Source of the DNA: Ascarosepion bandense
Taxonomy: Eukaryota; Mollusca; Cephalopoda; Sepiida; Sepiidae
Assembly: GCA_037127315.1 (NCBI GenBank)
Contig: JBBBDQ010000445.1
Location: 2,586,501 to 2,650,500 of the forward strand
Reading direction: 5' to 3'
Length of the DNA: 64,000 nt
Positions within the stretch are counted from its first letter, which is position 1; each line of letters starts with the position of its first letter. The position numbers were made by a program, and so were the translations under genes. Shown in pieces: positions 44,565 to 56,049 of this stretch. The notes under the pieces were generated by a model, which did no database searches, was not told where the DNA came from, and was given only the letters and a program-made list of their open reading frames with translations.

Positions 44565-44567
<3 letters not shown>

Positions 44568-45080
44568 CTTATTTATAAATGGAACTTTGTGTGTGTGTGT
44601 GTGTGTGTCTCTGTGTGTGTCTCTGTGTGTGTATCCGTTACCTATAGACTCCGAAACGGCTGAACCGATTTTCTTGAAAATTTACACAGTTGTACTATAA
44701 GCGTCTGCGAGTGTTCTTAGCTAGGTTTTGTGTTTGAGGTACCCCTTATAAATATCGAAAATCGATAATCGAAAAAATCGGGTTATAGAAGAAGTGGTCC
44801 GATTTTAATCAAATTTGATACACTCATAGACAAAGACATAAGAAACGATATTCAGAAGTTTCAAGGTTGCAGTTCTTACAATAGTGCAGAAAATCGATAA
44901 TACACATATATGTTTGTGTGTGTCTGTTTATCTGTCTATGTCCTTCTAACAAATCCACAATTTTTATCCGATTCTCACCAAACTTCACACAAATGTTCTT
45001 TAGGCTGAGTCTGAGCTCTAGGACCATGGATTAGTTTTAAAGCTTTCATTACACCCGAGCAACGCCGGGCTATACTGCTA

Positions 45081-45081
<1 letters not shown>
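44565..45081 (+). mobile_element. Non-autonomous Helitron, family A, internally deleted
   Basis: Starts at AAGCTTATTTATAAATGG after an (AT)n, has (GT)n near the 5' end, and ends GAGCAACGCCGGGCTATACTG then CTAG at 45078-45081, followed by T. It lacks about 200 bp present in the copies at 46568 and 50356. Confidence 0.85.
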
Positions 45082-45145
<64 letters not shown>

Positions 45146-45254
45146 GGTGTTTGGACAGCAAACTTTCTTTTACACATCTTTCCTTAAATATGTCAGAGAA
45201 CGAGAATTTTATTCATTTCTTATTTAGTGTTTCCAGCTTTCATACATTTTGTCA

Positions 45255-45500
45255 TTTTGGTGGGAAAGAGCGAACACAAAACTGTCCACATCGTCCAAGC
45301 GCTTTTAGCTACTTCTCTAGCCATTTTGTGTTTGGTGGTGTGAGTTTATTTTCATGTTTTTACTGTGTTAGATGTGTAATTTGTGAATTATAACTGGAGT
45401 GTCACTTTCGAGCAATTCTGTGTTGGGTATGGTTAAAATTTGAGTGGGCAACTTCTATTTTTAAGACTTTCAGCACTCGGTTACTATTTATAAGCAACGA
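45255..45500 (+). repeat. Diverged copy of the 24765-26300 inverted-repeat family
   Basis: Shares CCAAGCGCTTTTAGCTACTT and a following ATGTTTTTACTGTG-like stretch with the arm at 24905-25000. Single arm only. Confidence 0.5.
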
Positions 45501-46560
45501 AAGGCAGGGGAGAGCCTTTTGATGCACAAGACCTCTATTTTAACGAGGTGTTTTCGGAAATTTGATTTACAAAGAACTAGTGCTTTCAACAAGTATCTTT
45601 CTTAAGGGTTATGGTTGATAGTTGCTTTTTTTAAAATTTTGTTCTGATAAGTAACATTTGAGGTGTCTGTTCAAGGAGATGTCCGATATAGGTAATTGAT
45701 TTAGAAACACAGTCTTGTACTAGGCAGTAAAATTGAGACACTAGATTAGTCATCGACAGTTTAATTTTGATTGGTTTATTTTGATTATAAACTCCAAGCT
45801 TTGCAGTTTTCCATTTTCTGTAATATATTTTTAGTTTTATACATTTTCTCGGGAGTTACAGCAGAGATATAATGTTTAATGATTTTTCGTATAGCGAATT
45901 TGTCCCGCTTATAATTATCGTGCATGGAAATTCACGGATAATTAAGAAAATGAATCTTTGGAAAGCCATGATCCTGATGAAATGGCATGGCATTAAAAAT
46001 GGTTTTCGCCTCGAATTTTTCCTGCAAGTAATAATAACTTTGTTAGAAAATTCACTCCTTTTGAGAATCTTCGTTTTTTAAAGCCAAAGTAAATGACAGT
46101 AATATATTTGGTTTAGAAGAGGAATTTCAATTTTTATCGCGGGAATGTGACAGTTGCAGACGACCGATAAAAAAAAAAACAAAAAAAAAAAAACAAAAAA
46201 AAACAGAACCATAAAATATAAAAAGTAAATAAATTGAACGAAATATAAATGAGAGATTAAAAATTGATTGCCAATCAATCTCGTCTAAATTTTAAATGTT
46301 GGCAACAATGGAGTTGAAGGAAGAAGAGAGAAATTAAGAAAATGAGAGTAAAAAGTAGAGATGACATGTCGCTCGAAGCAGGTTGCTGAATAATGACCGC
46401 TCATGAAGTCAGAGAATATGTGAATAAAAATAAAATCAAACACGCAATATAAAAAGGCAGATACATTTTTAGATGCCAATGGAAAAAGAAAAATGACACG
46501 GTAGAATGGAGAAGTAAGAATGAATATTTAAAAAAAACCCAAAATGAAAATTTAGCAATA
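45500..46560. other. No recognised gene
   Basis: AT-rich sequence with an A-rich tract at 46168-46205. The 69-residue plus frame at 45872-46081 and two minus frames nearby lack recognisable domains. A CTGATGA at 45975 has no GAAA partner. Confidence 0.4.
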
Positions 46561-46567
46561 ATAATAA

Positions 46568-46591
46568 TCTAAACTTATTTATAACTGGAAC

Positions 46592-46631
<40 letters not shown>

Positions 46632-47285
46632 CGTTACCTATAGACCCCGAAACGGCTGAACCGATTTTCTTGAAAATTTACACAGTTGTACTATAAGCAT
46701 CTGCGACTGTTCTTAGCTCGGTTTTGTGTCGAGGAACCCCCAATAAATATCGAAAAAAGTTGGGTTATAGAAGAAGTGGTTCGATTTTAATCAAATTTCA
46801 TACATTCATAGGCAAAGACATAAGAAACGATATTCAGAAGTTTCAAGGTTGCAGTTCTTACAATAGTGCAGAAAATCGATAATATATATAAGGCAAGATG
46901 TTTGTGTGTGTGTCTGTTTATCTGCTTGTATGTCTGGTATGTCTGTATTTTTCAGCCCTTTTATTTTAGTTTTTTCTTCGGGTTTGGCTCTAAGTGGGTA
47001 TAATTGTAGTTCTTAGTCTCAGCCATGATACCATTTACTCAGAGGACTTATTTAGCCTTCACAATTCAGTTTACGACGAAAAAAACTTATTTGATATCGA
47101 TAGCAGGAAATGAAAATTTGACTTACATCCATTCATTTTTCGTTCAGTCTACGGTTTCGCTTTAACTGGAAACAACTATTGCTTTTTAGTCTTTCTTGCC
47201 AACGTCCAAAGAGTCTGAACTCCAGGACCATGGATTAGTTTTAAAGCTTTCATTACACCCAAGCAACGCCGGGCTATACTGCTAG
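46568..47285 (+). mobile_element. Non-autonomous Helitron, family A, full length (718 bp)
   Basis: Starts TCTAAACTTATTTATAAC preceded by A, and ends with hairpin-forming CCAAGCAACGCCGGGCTATA and CTAG followed by T. It contains (GT)n, AAACGGCTGAACCGATTTTC and CAGGACCATGGATTAGTTTT. No coding capacity. Confidence 0.9.
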
Positions 47286-47395
47286 TAATAATAGTAATAA
47301 TAATGATGATACAAGAAATATATGTTCTCACATTTTATCTCCCGGTTATGATATTCTATATGTTGCGAACTCTCGGTAGATGACTGTCAGTATAT

Positions 47396-47765
47396 ATTTA
47401 AATGCAATGTCAACTCCCATCTCTTATACACTTGATTCCAGTTTTTTTTTTCTACATCATTAAATTCCTGGAGGTTGTAGCCGTCAGGAAAGCAAGTGTA
47501 TGGAAGGGAGTTCCACAGGTGGGAAGTGCGGGAAAAGAAGCTGGTGGAGTAGAATTATCGGCTGCATTTGGTTGATCTAACTGTAAAAGGGGTGGGACCT
47601 TGTTGCCAGTCTGGTAGCACGAGGAAATTCTAGTGGCAGGTGCACCGGTGACTTAAGTTTGCTGGAGTAGAAACCATGAAAATATTTGTAGAATAGACAA
47701 AGGGAAGCCACATCCCGCCGGTGAGAAAGTGACTGTATCCGAGCTGCCAAGTCAAGACCTATAAC
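47396..47765 (-). mobile_element. LINE ORF2 C-terminal fragment with an inverted junction
   Basis: On minus, 47765-47463 encodes, with frameshift, LSHRRDVASLCLFYKYFHGF and later WNSLPYT-type sequence. 47396-47462 is the adjoining downstream part of the same LINE but in plus orientation (TTTAAATGCAATGTCAACTC). The two pieces meet head-on at about 47462. Confidence 0.78.
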
Positions 47766-47829
47766 ATTACAGATTCTTCTTTTTTCCCTCGTCAGAATCC
47801 ATCTTATACATTTTTATCTTCATTCGGCT

Positions 47830-48030
47830 ACGAAACTCAGCACTGAGTACATTGCACAATGCTAATAATCTTTGAAGAGTGAACGGACTAGTTCGTCTAC
47901 GAAACTGTGGAATGAGTACATTGCACAATCCTGATACTCTGCGAAGTGTGAACGGACGGGTTCCAATACAAACTCTGGAGTGAGTACATTGCACAATGCT
48001 GATAATCTCTGAAGAGTGAACGGACTGGTT
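47830..48030. repeat. ~69-bp satellite, about three copies
   Basis: Same unit as 37500-38110 and leads into the duplicated segment in the same way. Frames here are not conserved with the longer array. Confidence 0.85.
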
Positions 48031-49563
48031 CGTCTATGTAACTATGAAATAAGAATGCTGAAAATAACATCAATCAACTATGTGAGAAAATTTTTCTCAT
48101 GTTAAGTCTATATATATATAAACATATATTTTTATTTGAAAACGAGTTTCAAATATATAATTCAATATAATTGTATTGAACGCTTTTTATTACAACTGTA
48201 TACTGGTTTAATTTAATTGTAACCAAAACTTAACTAAATACACATACACTACCGGCCATAATTATTAGGCTACTCCAGTGTTTTAAAAATCATGATGTAT
48301 TTCATACTATTTTTTACTAGTTGTTGACAATTGAATAATTGTAAATGAAAATAGAATGGTTCTTTTGTTAATACTGCAAAATAATATGTGCATCAAATGA
48401 ATTTATAAATATTTAATAATTACCTATATTACAGTTTCATCAATGAAAGAATGAAGAAAATTTAGGGCGATTCGGACGAGTTCATCTTTGCTTCCTTGAT
48501 TTGTAAAATTTTGCGAATTAATATAAACCAATGAACAATTCTATTTTCATTTAGAATTATCCACTTGGCAATAAATACTAAAACAGTATGAATGTGGATG
48601 TATTTAGATGTGCGTTGTGGTACAGTGGACATCGACTCGGAACGACAAATCGAGGAGTCGAGTTCGAATTCCAGTTGAATTACTCGAATTTACTTACGCA
48701 TAAATACCCTTGAGAAAGGTATTAATCCGTTTCTTCCCTCCAGTTATGGGTTGAATAATAGGATAGATTGGGTTCTATAGCCTTGGTTGGCAACCAGTCT
48801 ACTGCAGAAAGCAATGGCAACCTATTGCGGGATAATCTTCTGCCCAGTCAGTCATGTCTCTTTTCAGACGTGATCGCCCAAAGCGTGTATCACTTATCTG
48901 GCTGATTTAGAGATTCATGACGACATCTAAAGAATGAATCTGCAATGTTATCCATCCTGATCGTTCATTTCGGCTCCAGTCGCTTTAGCTCCCTGTAGTT
49001 TATCTTTGCCTTTTCTATAAATATTTTCATGGTAATTGTTCTGGAGGGCCTTCCTTATTCGTACCTATACTTGATGAACTTGATGAACGTAACGTGTGCG
49101 TTGTGGCGGAATGGATATCAGCTCCGAATGTAGTAAAACTAACTCCGTCATTAGTCAACAAATTAAAATGTATCTTAATATACTTAACAATACCTCTAAC
49201 AATATAGATAATATTAATAATTATAGTGTACGTCAAAGTAAACATAACATTATTAACTTATAGTACAACAACCAAGTGCATAATAATTACAAACAAGATG
49301 AAACAACACTCAAAAACATAATACGTAGAAATGTTAAACCAATAAATACTAATAATCAAATTAAGCTCATCATATATTATAAAAAATTGAAAACTATTGA
49401 CCTCATAGTCTCTAATAATCCCTCAACCACAAAACTAAATCCTCTACAGAAACTAATGTAGTGTATCAATTTACACGCCCCTTCAGAGATTATATCTCTG
49501 GTACTAATAATAAACCCACTACATATAATGGTTTTACTACAACCACTCTCTCCCGCAGACTTA
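47985..49563. repeat. Second copy of the 1.6-kb duplicated segment
   Basis: Matches 38050-39637. Includes a left Tc1-like TIR (from 48247), the partial right TIR (~48535-48592), a SINE (48606-48905) and the Penelope remnant. It has no complete right TIR, unlike the first copy. Confidence 0.93.
48606..48905 (+). mobile_element. tRNA-derived SINE (in duplicated segment)
   Basis: Same insertion as 38680-38977, with few base changes (for example GAGAAAGG for GGGAAAGG). Confidence 0.88.
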
Positions 49564-49790
49564 CCTGTCACGTTTCTGATCAGAGTTCAATTAAATAACA
49601 TTTCTTAGAAAAACATAGCCATGTAGGTAATATCAGACAGATTTTAGTCAAAAATACAATAATACTCACTCATACACACAGTAAAAAGAACCTTCATATA
49701 CTAGAGGCCATCTAAATTAAATCAAAACAACCTAGACGTAATAAAATCACATTGAACTCTAGTCATAACACATTACATTGCATTTAGGTA
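49130..49790 (+). mobile_element. Penelope-like endonuclease remnant, longer copy
   Basis: Repeats the 39.3-kb remnant including its one-base frameshift, then continues: VVYQFT, YNGFTTTTLSRRLT, and after another break a LHILEAI-type segment near 49690, the usual C-terminal part of the GIY-YIG domain. Stops and frameshifts show that it is dead. A hammerhead-like motif follows at 49974. Confidence 0.75.
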
Positions 49791-49973
49791 TATGGTTCTG
49801 TTAACATTTCGAGCTCTCACGCGGTGTGACGTCATAGAAACACATTACAAATTTACGAACTGCGTCTGCTATTTGTTAACTGTTATTGTTGATTAGCAAA
49901 GCTTTATGTCAACACAAGATAAAAAATCATCTTTGATGGTGGTTGTTTTTATGTTAACGTCACTGTAACTTCT

Positions 49974-50005
49974 CTGAAGATGGCTCATGTGAGCCGAAAG
50001 CTTAG
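49974..50005 (+). ncRNA. Hammerhead-like motif 3' of a Penelope remnant
   Basis: CTGAAGA, T, perfect stem GGCTC/GAGCC with loop ATGT, then GAAAGCTT. Position 7 of the core is A instead of U (a tolerant site), and one extra T precedes stem II. Location 3' of the endonuclease fits the terminal repeat of Penelope-like elements. A related motif is at 59112. Confidence 0.55.
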
Positions 50006-50160
50006 AAGCAACATAATAAAAAATATCCAAATGTTGGAGAATTTTTGTCTTTATTTTCACCTGAAATCAAAGCGAAAATACGATATTTAGAACGGTTCAT
50101 GATTAAACATAATAGACATTCATTGTCTCTTATATTTAACAGTATATGTTTAGATAATTG

Positions 50161-50202
<42 letters not shown>

Positions 50203-50309
50203 CGTGCTATATTTATAGGATAAAGTGCTCAATATCACAGATAGAACGTATAGAACATTCAGAGGCGACAGACTGTTTTATGCTAGGCACAATCATCAGG
50301 CTTCAATGT

Positions 50310-50353
<44 letters not shown>

Positions 50354-50355
50354 TA

Positions 50356-51076
50356 TCTAAACTTATTTATAAATGGAACTCTGTGTGTGTGTCTCTGTGT
50401 GTGTATCCGTTACCTATAGACTCCGAAACGGCTGAACCGATTTTCTTGAAAATTTACACAGTTGTACTATAAGCGTCTGCGAGTGTTCTAAGATAGGTTT
50501 TGTGTCGAGGTACCCCCGATAAATATCGAAAATCGATAATCGAAAATATCGGGTTATAGAAGAAGTGGTCCGATTTAAATCAAATTTGATACACTCATAG
50601 ACAACGACATAAGAAACGATATTCAGAAGTTTCAAGGTTGCAGTTCTTACAATAGTGCAGAAAATAGACAATATATATATAAAAAAGGCAAGATGTTTGT
50701 GTGTGTCTGTTTATCTGCCTGTATGTATGTATGTATTTTTTTTCAGCCCTTTTATTTTAGTTTTTGCTTCGGGTTTGACTCGAAGTAGCTATAATTGTAG
50801 TTCTTAGTCTCAGCCATGATACCATTTACTCAGAGGACTTATTTAGCCTTCAAAATTCAGTTTACGACGAAAAACGCTTATTTGATATCGATAGCAGGAA
50901 ATGAAAATTTGACTTACATCCATTCATTTTTCTTTCAGTCTCCGCTTTCACTTTAACTGGAAACAACTATGGCTTTTTAGTCTTTCGTGCCAACGTCCAA
51001 AGAGTCTGGGCTCCAGGACCATGGATTAGTCTTAAAACTTTCATTACACCCGAGCAACGCCGGGCTGTATTGCTAG
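50356..51076 (+). mobile_element. Non-autonomous Helitron, family A, full length (721 bp)
   Basis: Starts TCTAAACTTATTTATAAATG preceded by A, and ends with hairpin-forming CCGAGCAACGCCGGGCTGTA then CTAG followed by T. Collinear with 46568-47285. Confidence 0.9.
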
Positions 51077-51328
51077 TATATATATAAGTAATAAATAAGA
51101 ATAAATCTAAGTAAGAGCCAACAGACCTACCTAGGTTTCACCTCACCGCTCGTCAGGGCAAGTCGGCTAATACACAAGAAACAAAGCGGTAATTTATAGA
51201 TACTCAATAACCACATGACTAAAACATAGAAGACACCAAAAGCGCATGGAGAGGGGAGATCACTTTATTGACGAAAAAAAAAAGGGCGGGGGACTAAGGA
51301 AGAAGGCGATACATTTATGCATGTATGC

Positions 51329-51637
51329 ATGTGCGTTGTGGTGCATTGGATATCGACTCGGAATGAGAAACCGGGGAGCCGAGTTCGAATTCCAGCCGAA
51401 TTCATTGCATTCACTTACGCGCAAGTACCCTTGGGAAAAGTATTAATCCGTCTATTTATTCCAGTTATGGGTTAAATAACAGGACAGTTTGGGTTCTATA
51501 GACTTGGTCGGCAACCAGTCTACCGCAGAAAGCAATGGCAACCTACTGTGTGATAATCCTCTGCCCAGTCAGTCATGTCTCTTTCGAGACATGATCGCCC
51601 AAGCGTGTATCACGTATGGCACTTAACTGACTGACTT
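51329..51637 (+). mobile_element. tRNA-derived SINE, full length
   Basis: Head GTGCGTTGTGGTGCATTGGA, box-B-like GTTCGAATTCC, core, AGCAATGGCAACCTACTGTG domain and tail ACTGACTGAC. Confidence 0.92.
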
Positions 51638-51670
51638 AATATAATAGTTGAAAACATGATTACTTCTACT

Positions 51671-51728
51671 GGGCATAAAGTGGGAGATCAGTTTTATATT
51701 GTTATGAAGTAATAAACTGATCCCCACT
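51671..51728. mobile_element. Short palindromic element (MITE-like)
   Basis: GGGCATAAAGTGGGAGATCA pairs with AACTGATCCCCACT. It is a diverged copy of the element at 3267-3337 and 22857-22922, between two SINEs. Confidence 0.6.
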
Positions 51729-51769
51729 AATTACTACTTAATAATTTAATACATCTCTTTCTCCTCAAA

Positions 51770-51931
51770 TGATAGGACATATTGGGTTCTATAGCCTTGG
51801 CTGGCAACTAGTTTACCGCAGAAAGCAATGGCAACCTACTGCGGGATAATCCTCTGCCCAGTCAGTCATGTCTCTTTCGAGACATGATCGCCCAAGCGTG
51901 TATCACGTATGACACTTAACTGACTGACTGA
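51770..51931 (+). mobile_element. 5'-truncated tRNA-derived SINE
   Basis: Starts at GGACATATTGGGTTCTATAG without head or core and runs to the tail ACTGACTGACTGAC. Confidence 0.88.
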
Positions 51932-51963
51932 CATTTATGCAAAATCTCAGATTTAGAATTAAG

Positions 51964-51999
51964 TAAATCCTGTGCGGCTTCAAATAATCCGCACAGGAT
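51964..51999. repeat. Short perfect hairpin
   Basis: AATCCTGTGCGG and CCGCACAGGATT are perfect 12-bp arms around an 11-nt AT-rich loop. Confidence 0.8.
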
Positions 52000-52009
52000 T
52001 ATTTGTTGC

Positions 52010-52190
52010 TTATTTGTTGCTCTCCTATTGTATTGAGCGTTTTAATGTATTGGTTCTCGTCTCGGGTTTTTTTGCTCTTTCCTACGAGTATTTTGACGTA
52101 TGTTCAAGCACCTAGTTTGTTTCTTTTTTTACTTCCCCTTTTTCCCCCTCCGAGTTTGTTCTCGGTGTGTTTTTCGAGACGAACTGAAAT
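52010..52190 (+). repeat. Single arm of the 32211-33132 inverted-repeat family
   Basis: Shares TATTGAGCG, CTCGTCTCGGG and CTCCGAG/TTTTTCGAGACGA-type elements with 32235-32400. Diverged, no partner arm. Confidence 0.5.
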
Positions 52191-52234
52191 ATATTATAAC
52201 AATTATTAATATTAGTATTATTATCATTGTCTCA

Positions 52235-52695
52235 TTTATCATATTTAAATTTCTGTTATGGTCGCACTACCAACCAAGTCTGCAGGAAGACCTAAGGCAG
52301 GTCGTGGCGTGTTGCTATGGCGCCATTTCATGTTTTCTCTATCTTCCCCATCATCCCTAGCGTTACATAGACAAAGTTCTCCTTAGTGTGTGGGCTGTAC
52401 TTGACAAGACATTTTTTGTATATCTCTTAAGCTGGGGTTTTCAGGGATTCTTTCAATGTGTTGTTTTGTTCAATTTTTTATCATTCCAAGTGCACCCACT
52501 ATCACTGCCACGATTATTGTTTTCAATATCCACATTTTTTCTATTTCAATTTCCAGGTCTTTATATTTTGACAGTTTTTCAAATTCCTTGGTTGCTATGT
52601 TACAATCCGCTGGACAAGCCATATCAATTAATAGGCAAGTTTTTTCTTTCTGGTTTTTAACAATAATGTCCGGCCTATTTGCTTCAATTATTGTT
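52235..52695 (-). mobile_element. Retroelement C-terminal coding remnant, (TAA)-type tail
   Basis: The minus frame includes EANRPDIIVKNQKEKTCLLI and CNIATKEFEKLSKYKDLEIE. PD...V and a following hydrophobic LLIDMA resemble the restriction-like nuclease part at the C-terminus of some non-LTR ORFs (family not certain). It continues into IPENPSLRDIQK-type sequence and an (ATA)-like tail near 52210. Further copies lie at 59.9-62.2 kb. Confidence 0.7.
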
Positions 52696-52697
52696 AT

Positions 52698-52758
<61 letters not shown>

Positions 52759-52760
52759 TT
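52696..52760. repeat. (AT)n and (GA)n microsatellites
   Basis: AT run 52698-52723, then GA run to 52755, interrupting the upstream end of the retroelement remnant. Confidence 0.93.
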
Positions 52761-52799
52761 AGAAATAATGAGAGAGATAGTTGAGGGATAAAGGTAGAT

Positions 52800-53160
52800 T
52801 TGTAAAATATTAAAAGAGTATGCAGTTGAACGAAACATTTAACCAATCAGCATCTAGACACGAGGGTTCAGATGTTATGCCCGAGGGTTGTGGCAAATGA
52901 ATGGTGATATAAGATGATTCTTAGTGCGCGTGTCTACCACACGCCCCTCAGTCCCGTGAGTGCTTTGACTGCATCACGAAGTCCGACAGTTCTCACCTCA
53001 TCTTCCACCAACACGTTCTTCGAAAGCCGCACACCGAGTCTTACGCCTAGGAAAAGAACATTCTTTCATTGTGTGTGTGTGTGTGTGTGTGTGAGCATTT
53101 AATTTGGCGAGACAAGACTGTACTGCGACACAACCTACAACGTTCTTTTATATGCAGTTA
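52800..53160. other. No gene; (GT)n at 53071-53092
   Basis: Complex sequence with a GT run. The 62-residue frame at 52914-53102 has no recognisable domain. An (AT)n array follows at 53169-53245. Confidence 0.4.
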
Positions 53161-53164
53161 CATT

Positions 53165-53248
<84 letters not shown>

Positions 53249-53557
53249 TGCTACTTTCAACGATATGAAGTTTTAAACTTTTACTGTCTAGAACAGAGTT
53301 CATCAAAAACACAGACAATGGAAAATACCTAAAAACAATTCATCAAAGAGTTTGTGTTTTTTTTTATTTAACACAAAAAAGCATAATCTATATTCTACTG
53401 TTGCTTCTTTCAAACTGTCTAATTTATATCTAAATAACCAACAGCTTATATAGTGATTTTCTAAGTTTAACTACACCACGTCCAAGTACCCAATGATTTT
53501 CTAAGCATAGCTTTCATGTAGCACAAGACCGAAAATGTAGGACACCCATTGAGGACT

Positions 53558-53856
53558 GACTCAGTCAGTCAAGTGCCATACGTGATACACGCTTTGGGCG
53601 ATCATGTCTCGAAAGAGACATGACTGACTGGGCAGAAGATTATCCCGCAGTAGGTTGCCATTGCTTTCTGCGGTAGCCAAGCTATAGAACCCAATCTGTC
53701 CTATTATTTAACCCATAGCTGGAGTGGAGGGATGGATTAATTCCTTTCTCAAGGGTATTTATGAGTAAGTGAATGCAAGGAATGCAACTGGAATTCGAAC
53801 TCGGTATCCCGATTTGACGTTCCGAGTCAATATCCACTGCACCACAACGTACATCC
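53558..53856 (-). mobile_element. tRNA-derived SINE with target-site duplication
   Basis: Minus-strand copy from the head (CTGCACCACAACGTACATCC on plus) to the CAGTCAGTCAAGTGCC tail, slightly deleted in the 3' domain. TGAGGACT flanks it at 53550-53557 and 53857-53864. Confidence 0.9.
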
Positions 53857-53904
53857 TGAGGACTAACTACTCACTTGTAATCGAGCAATGTGCTCATCCA
53901 ATAG

Positions 53905-53959
<55 letters not shown>

Positions 53960-54579
53960 TTTTTTATTTTTAATTTATTATAATTTACATTGCGACACGG
54001 AATGCGATGTTTCGATAATTTTACCTTGTCATCAGGAAATGTTAGTTTGTTGTTGTGAAAATGTTTTTCATTTGAATATAAATAACAATACGTTTTTTAT
54101 TTACGGATGTGGGAAGACAGAAAAATTCATGTGTGTTTTCAATTTAATTAATCAAAATAGAGATCCACTTTAAATTTGAAAAAAGGTTATATTTTTGGGG
54201 GATACATGACTTCTTTCAATTCTAACGGGCAACGTATTTGTCGATCAAAACCGCTGTCTAGACTGCATTTCCGTTGATGTATCTATTATTGTTACAAAAT
54301 TATTCTTTGAGTTTTCCCTATATTCCACCCTTTTTCTAAAGCAAAAAATAAAGAAAACATTTTATATTTTTGATTTGACTAAAAGGAACCTTTGAGTGTA
54401 TTTATACTATTTACATTTTGATTAAGAATGTATTTTATTCTAATTTTTCATAAAACTCTTAATTTTAAAAAAAATTTAATATTTATTTATTTATTAAAAC
54501 AAATATCCATTTTATTATTTTTATAAAATCTATTGTGTTATTATTATATTCTAAGACAATTTCTATATCATATTAAAAA

Positions 54580-54629
<50 letters not shown>

Positions 54630-54690
54630 AATTATATTTTAGAACATGTACATAATTTTTTTTTTATATATATTCACTACAAAGGTACAT
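53960..54690. other. No gene recognised
   Basis: AT-rich. 53990-54060 has a minus CTGATGA/GAAAC pair without a matching stem II. 54463-54573 is repeated in inverted form at 58370-58482. Confidence 0.45.
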
Positions 54691-54735
54691 TTGTTTCGAC
54701 ATTGAAACTTTAATGTCTCCTCAGGCGGTGTGACT
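54690..54735 (-). ncRNA. Hammerhead-like motif at the Penelope-like 3' end
   Basis: Minus: CTGAGGA, perfect stem GACATT/AATGTC with an 8-nt loop, GAAA, a tiny stem III AC-AAAT-GT, then A. Core position 7 is G instead of U. The proximal stem I does not pair well, so activity is doubtful, but the small stem III is typical of Penelope-type hammerheads. Confidence 0.55.
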
Positions 54736-56049
54736 AGGAATGGAAAGCCTCTTTTCTTATATTTGGTCAGTTGTTTGGGGTGTTGGTGGGGGGTTAGTGA
54801 TAAGGGAACAAGTCACGTGTATTGACCGTTAGAATTTTGAAGAAAGTGGTGTGGGTAGTTAAAATGGTTGATTAATGAGAGTCTTTGATTTCTAGACAGA
54901 TTTAACATTAGCATTTAGAATGTAAGTTTTTATTATCTTGTGACTAGGGATTTCTTAGAAGAGCCGGTAAGGTGTAGGATGCTCATTTCGTACAAAATAT
55001 TTTTGTATTTACGCAGAGTCTATATAATTAATGTAAATTTGTATATTTAATCTTAATTTTGGATTTAGGAAATAGATTTTTCCTATTAAATTTTTAATTT
55101 TTAATTAGATCACAGTTTGGAAACCGAGTTTTTTCGATTAAATTTTTAATTTTAAATTTCTTTTCTTATACTTGGTCAGTTGTGTATATAATGTTGGCGG
55201 CGAGGGGGGGGTTGATGATAAAGGAACAAGTCCTTTTGATTGACCTTTACAATTTTGAGGAGTGGTGTGGGTAGTGAGCATGTTTGGTTAATAAGTGTCT
55301 TTGATATCTAGACAGATTTAACATTAGCAGCTAGAGTGTAAGTTTTTTTTTTTATATCTTGTGACTAGACTATATCCTTTAGGATTTCTTAGAGGAACAG
55401 GTTAGGGGTGGGATGCTTATTCAGTGTAGAATATTTTTGTATTTAAGCAGAGTTTTTATAAATAATCTAAATTTGTATATTTAATCTTAATTTTGGATTT
55501 AGGAAATCGATTTTTCAATTAAATTTTAAATTTTAATTAGGTCACAATTTGGAAACCGATTTTTTTAATTAAATTCCAAATTTTAATGAAAATAACCGTT
55601 TGCGGTAAAATTTAATGTAAGAGGTAAATTTTAATGTTTAAAATTTTAGGTAATAGGTAAGTAGGTAATAGGTAAGCAGGTAATAGGTAAGCAGGTAACA
55701 AGTGCGTAATAAGTAGTATTTTATGTAGGAGGAAGTATTGAATGTTTATATTTAAGGTAATAGGTGAATAGGTAACAGGTGTCTTACTATTTAAGGTAAT
55801 AGTTGAAGTTTAATGTGTGTATTAAGGACAGTTTTTATAATTAATCTAATTATGGATATTAAACCTGACTTTAGAATTTAATAAATCGATTTTTTCTATA
55901 GAATTTTAAATTTTTTAGAAAAAATTCTAATATAATTATGAATATTAAACCTTACTTTAAAATTTAGTAATTCGATTTTTTTTTTATAGAATTTTTATTT
56001 TTTAAAAAAATTTCTAGGGGGTCCTAGCTCTGGCTTTTGTAGTATTTTT

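Noticed and set aside
45974..46000. Hammerhead-like CTGATGA
   Set aside because: The short AATG/CATT stem is followed by AAAA, not GAAA, and there is no repeat context.
51246..51446. 66-residue plus frame
   Set aside because: Its second half is the translated SINE head.
53990..54025. Minus CTGATGA...GAAAC as a hammerhead
   Set aside because: The intervening sequence does not form stem II; at most a very decayed remnant.
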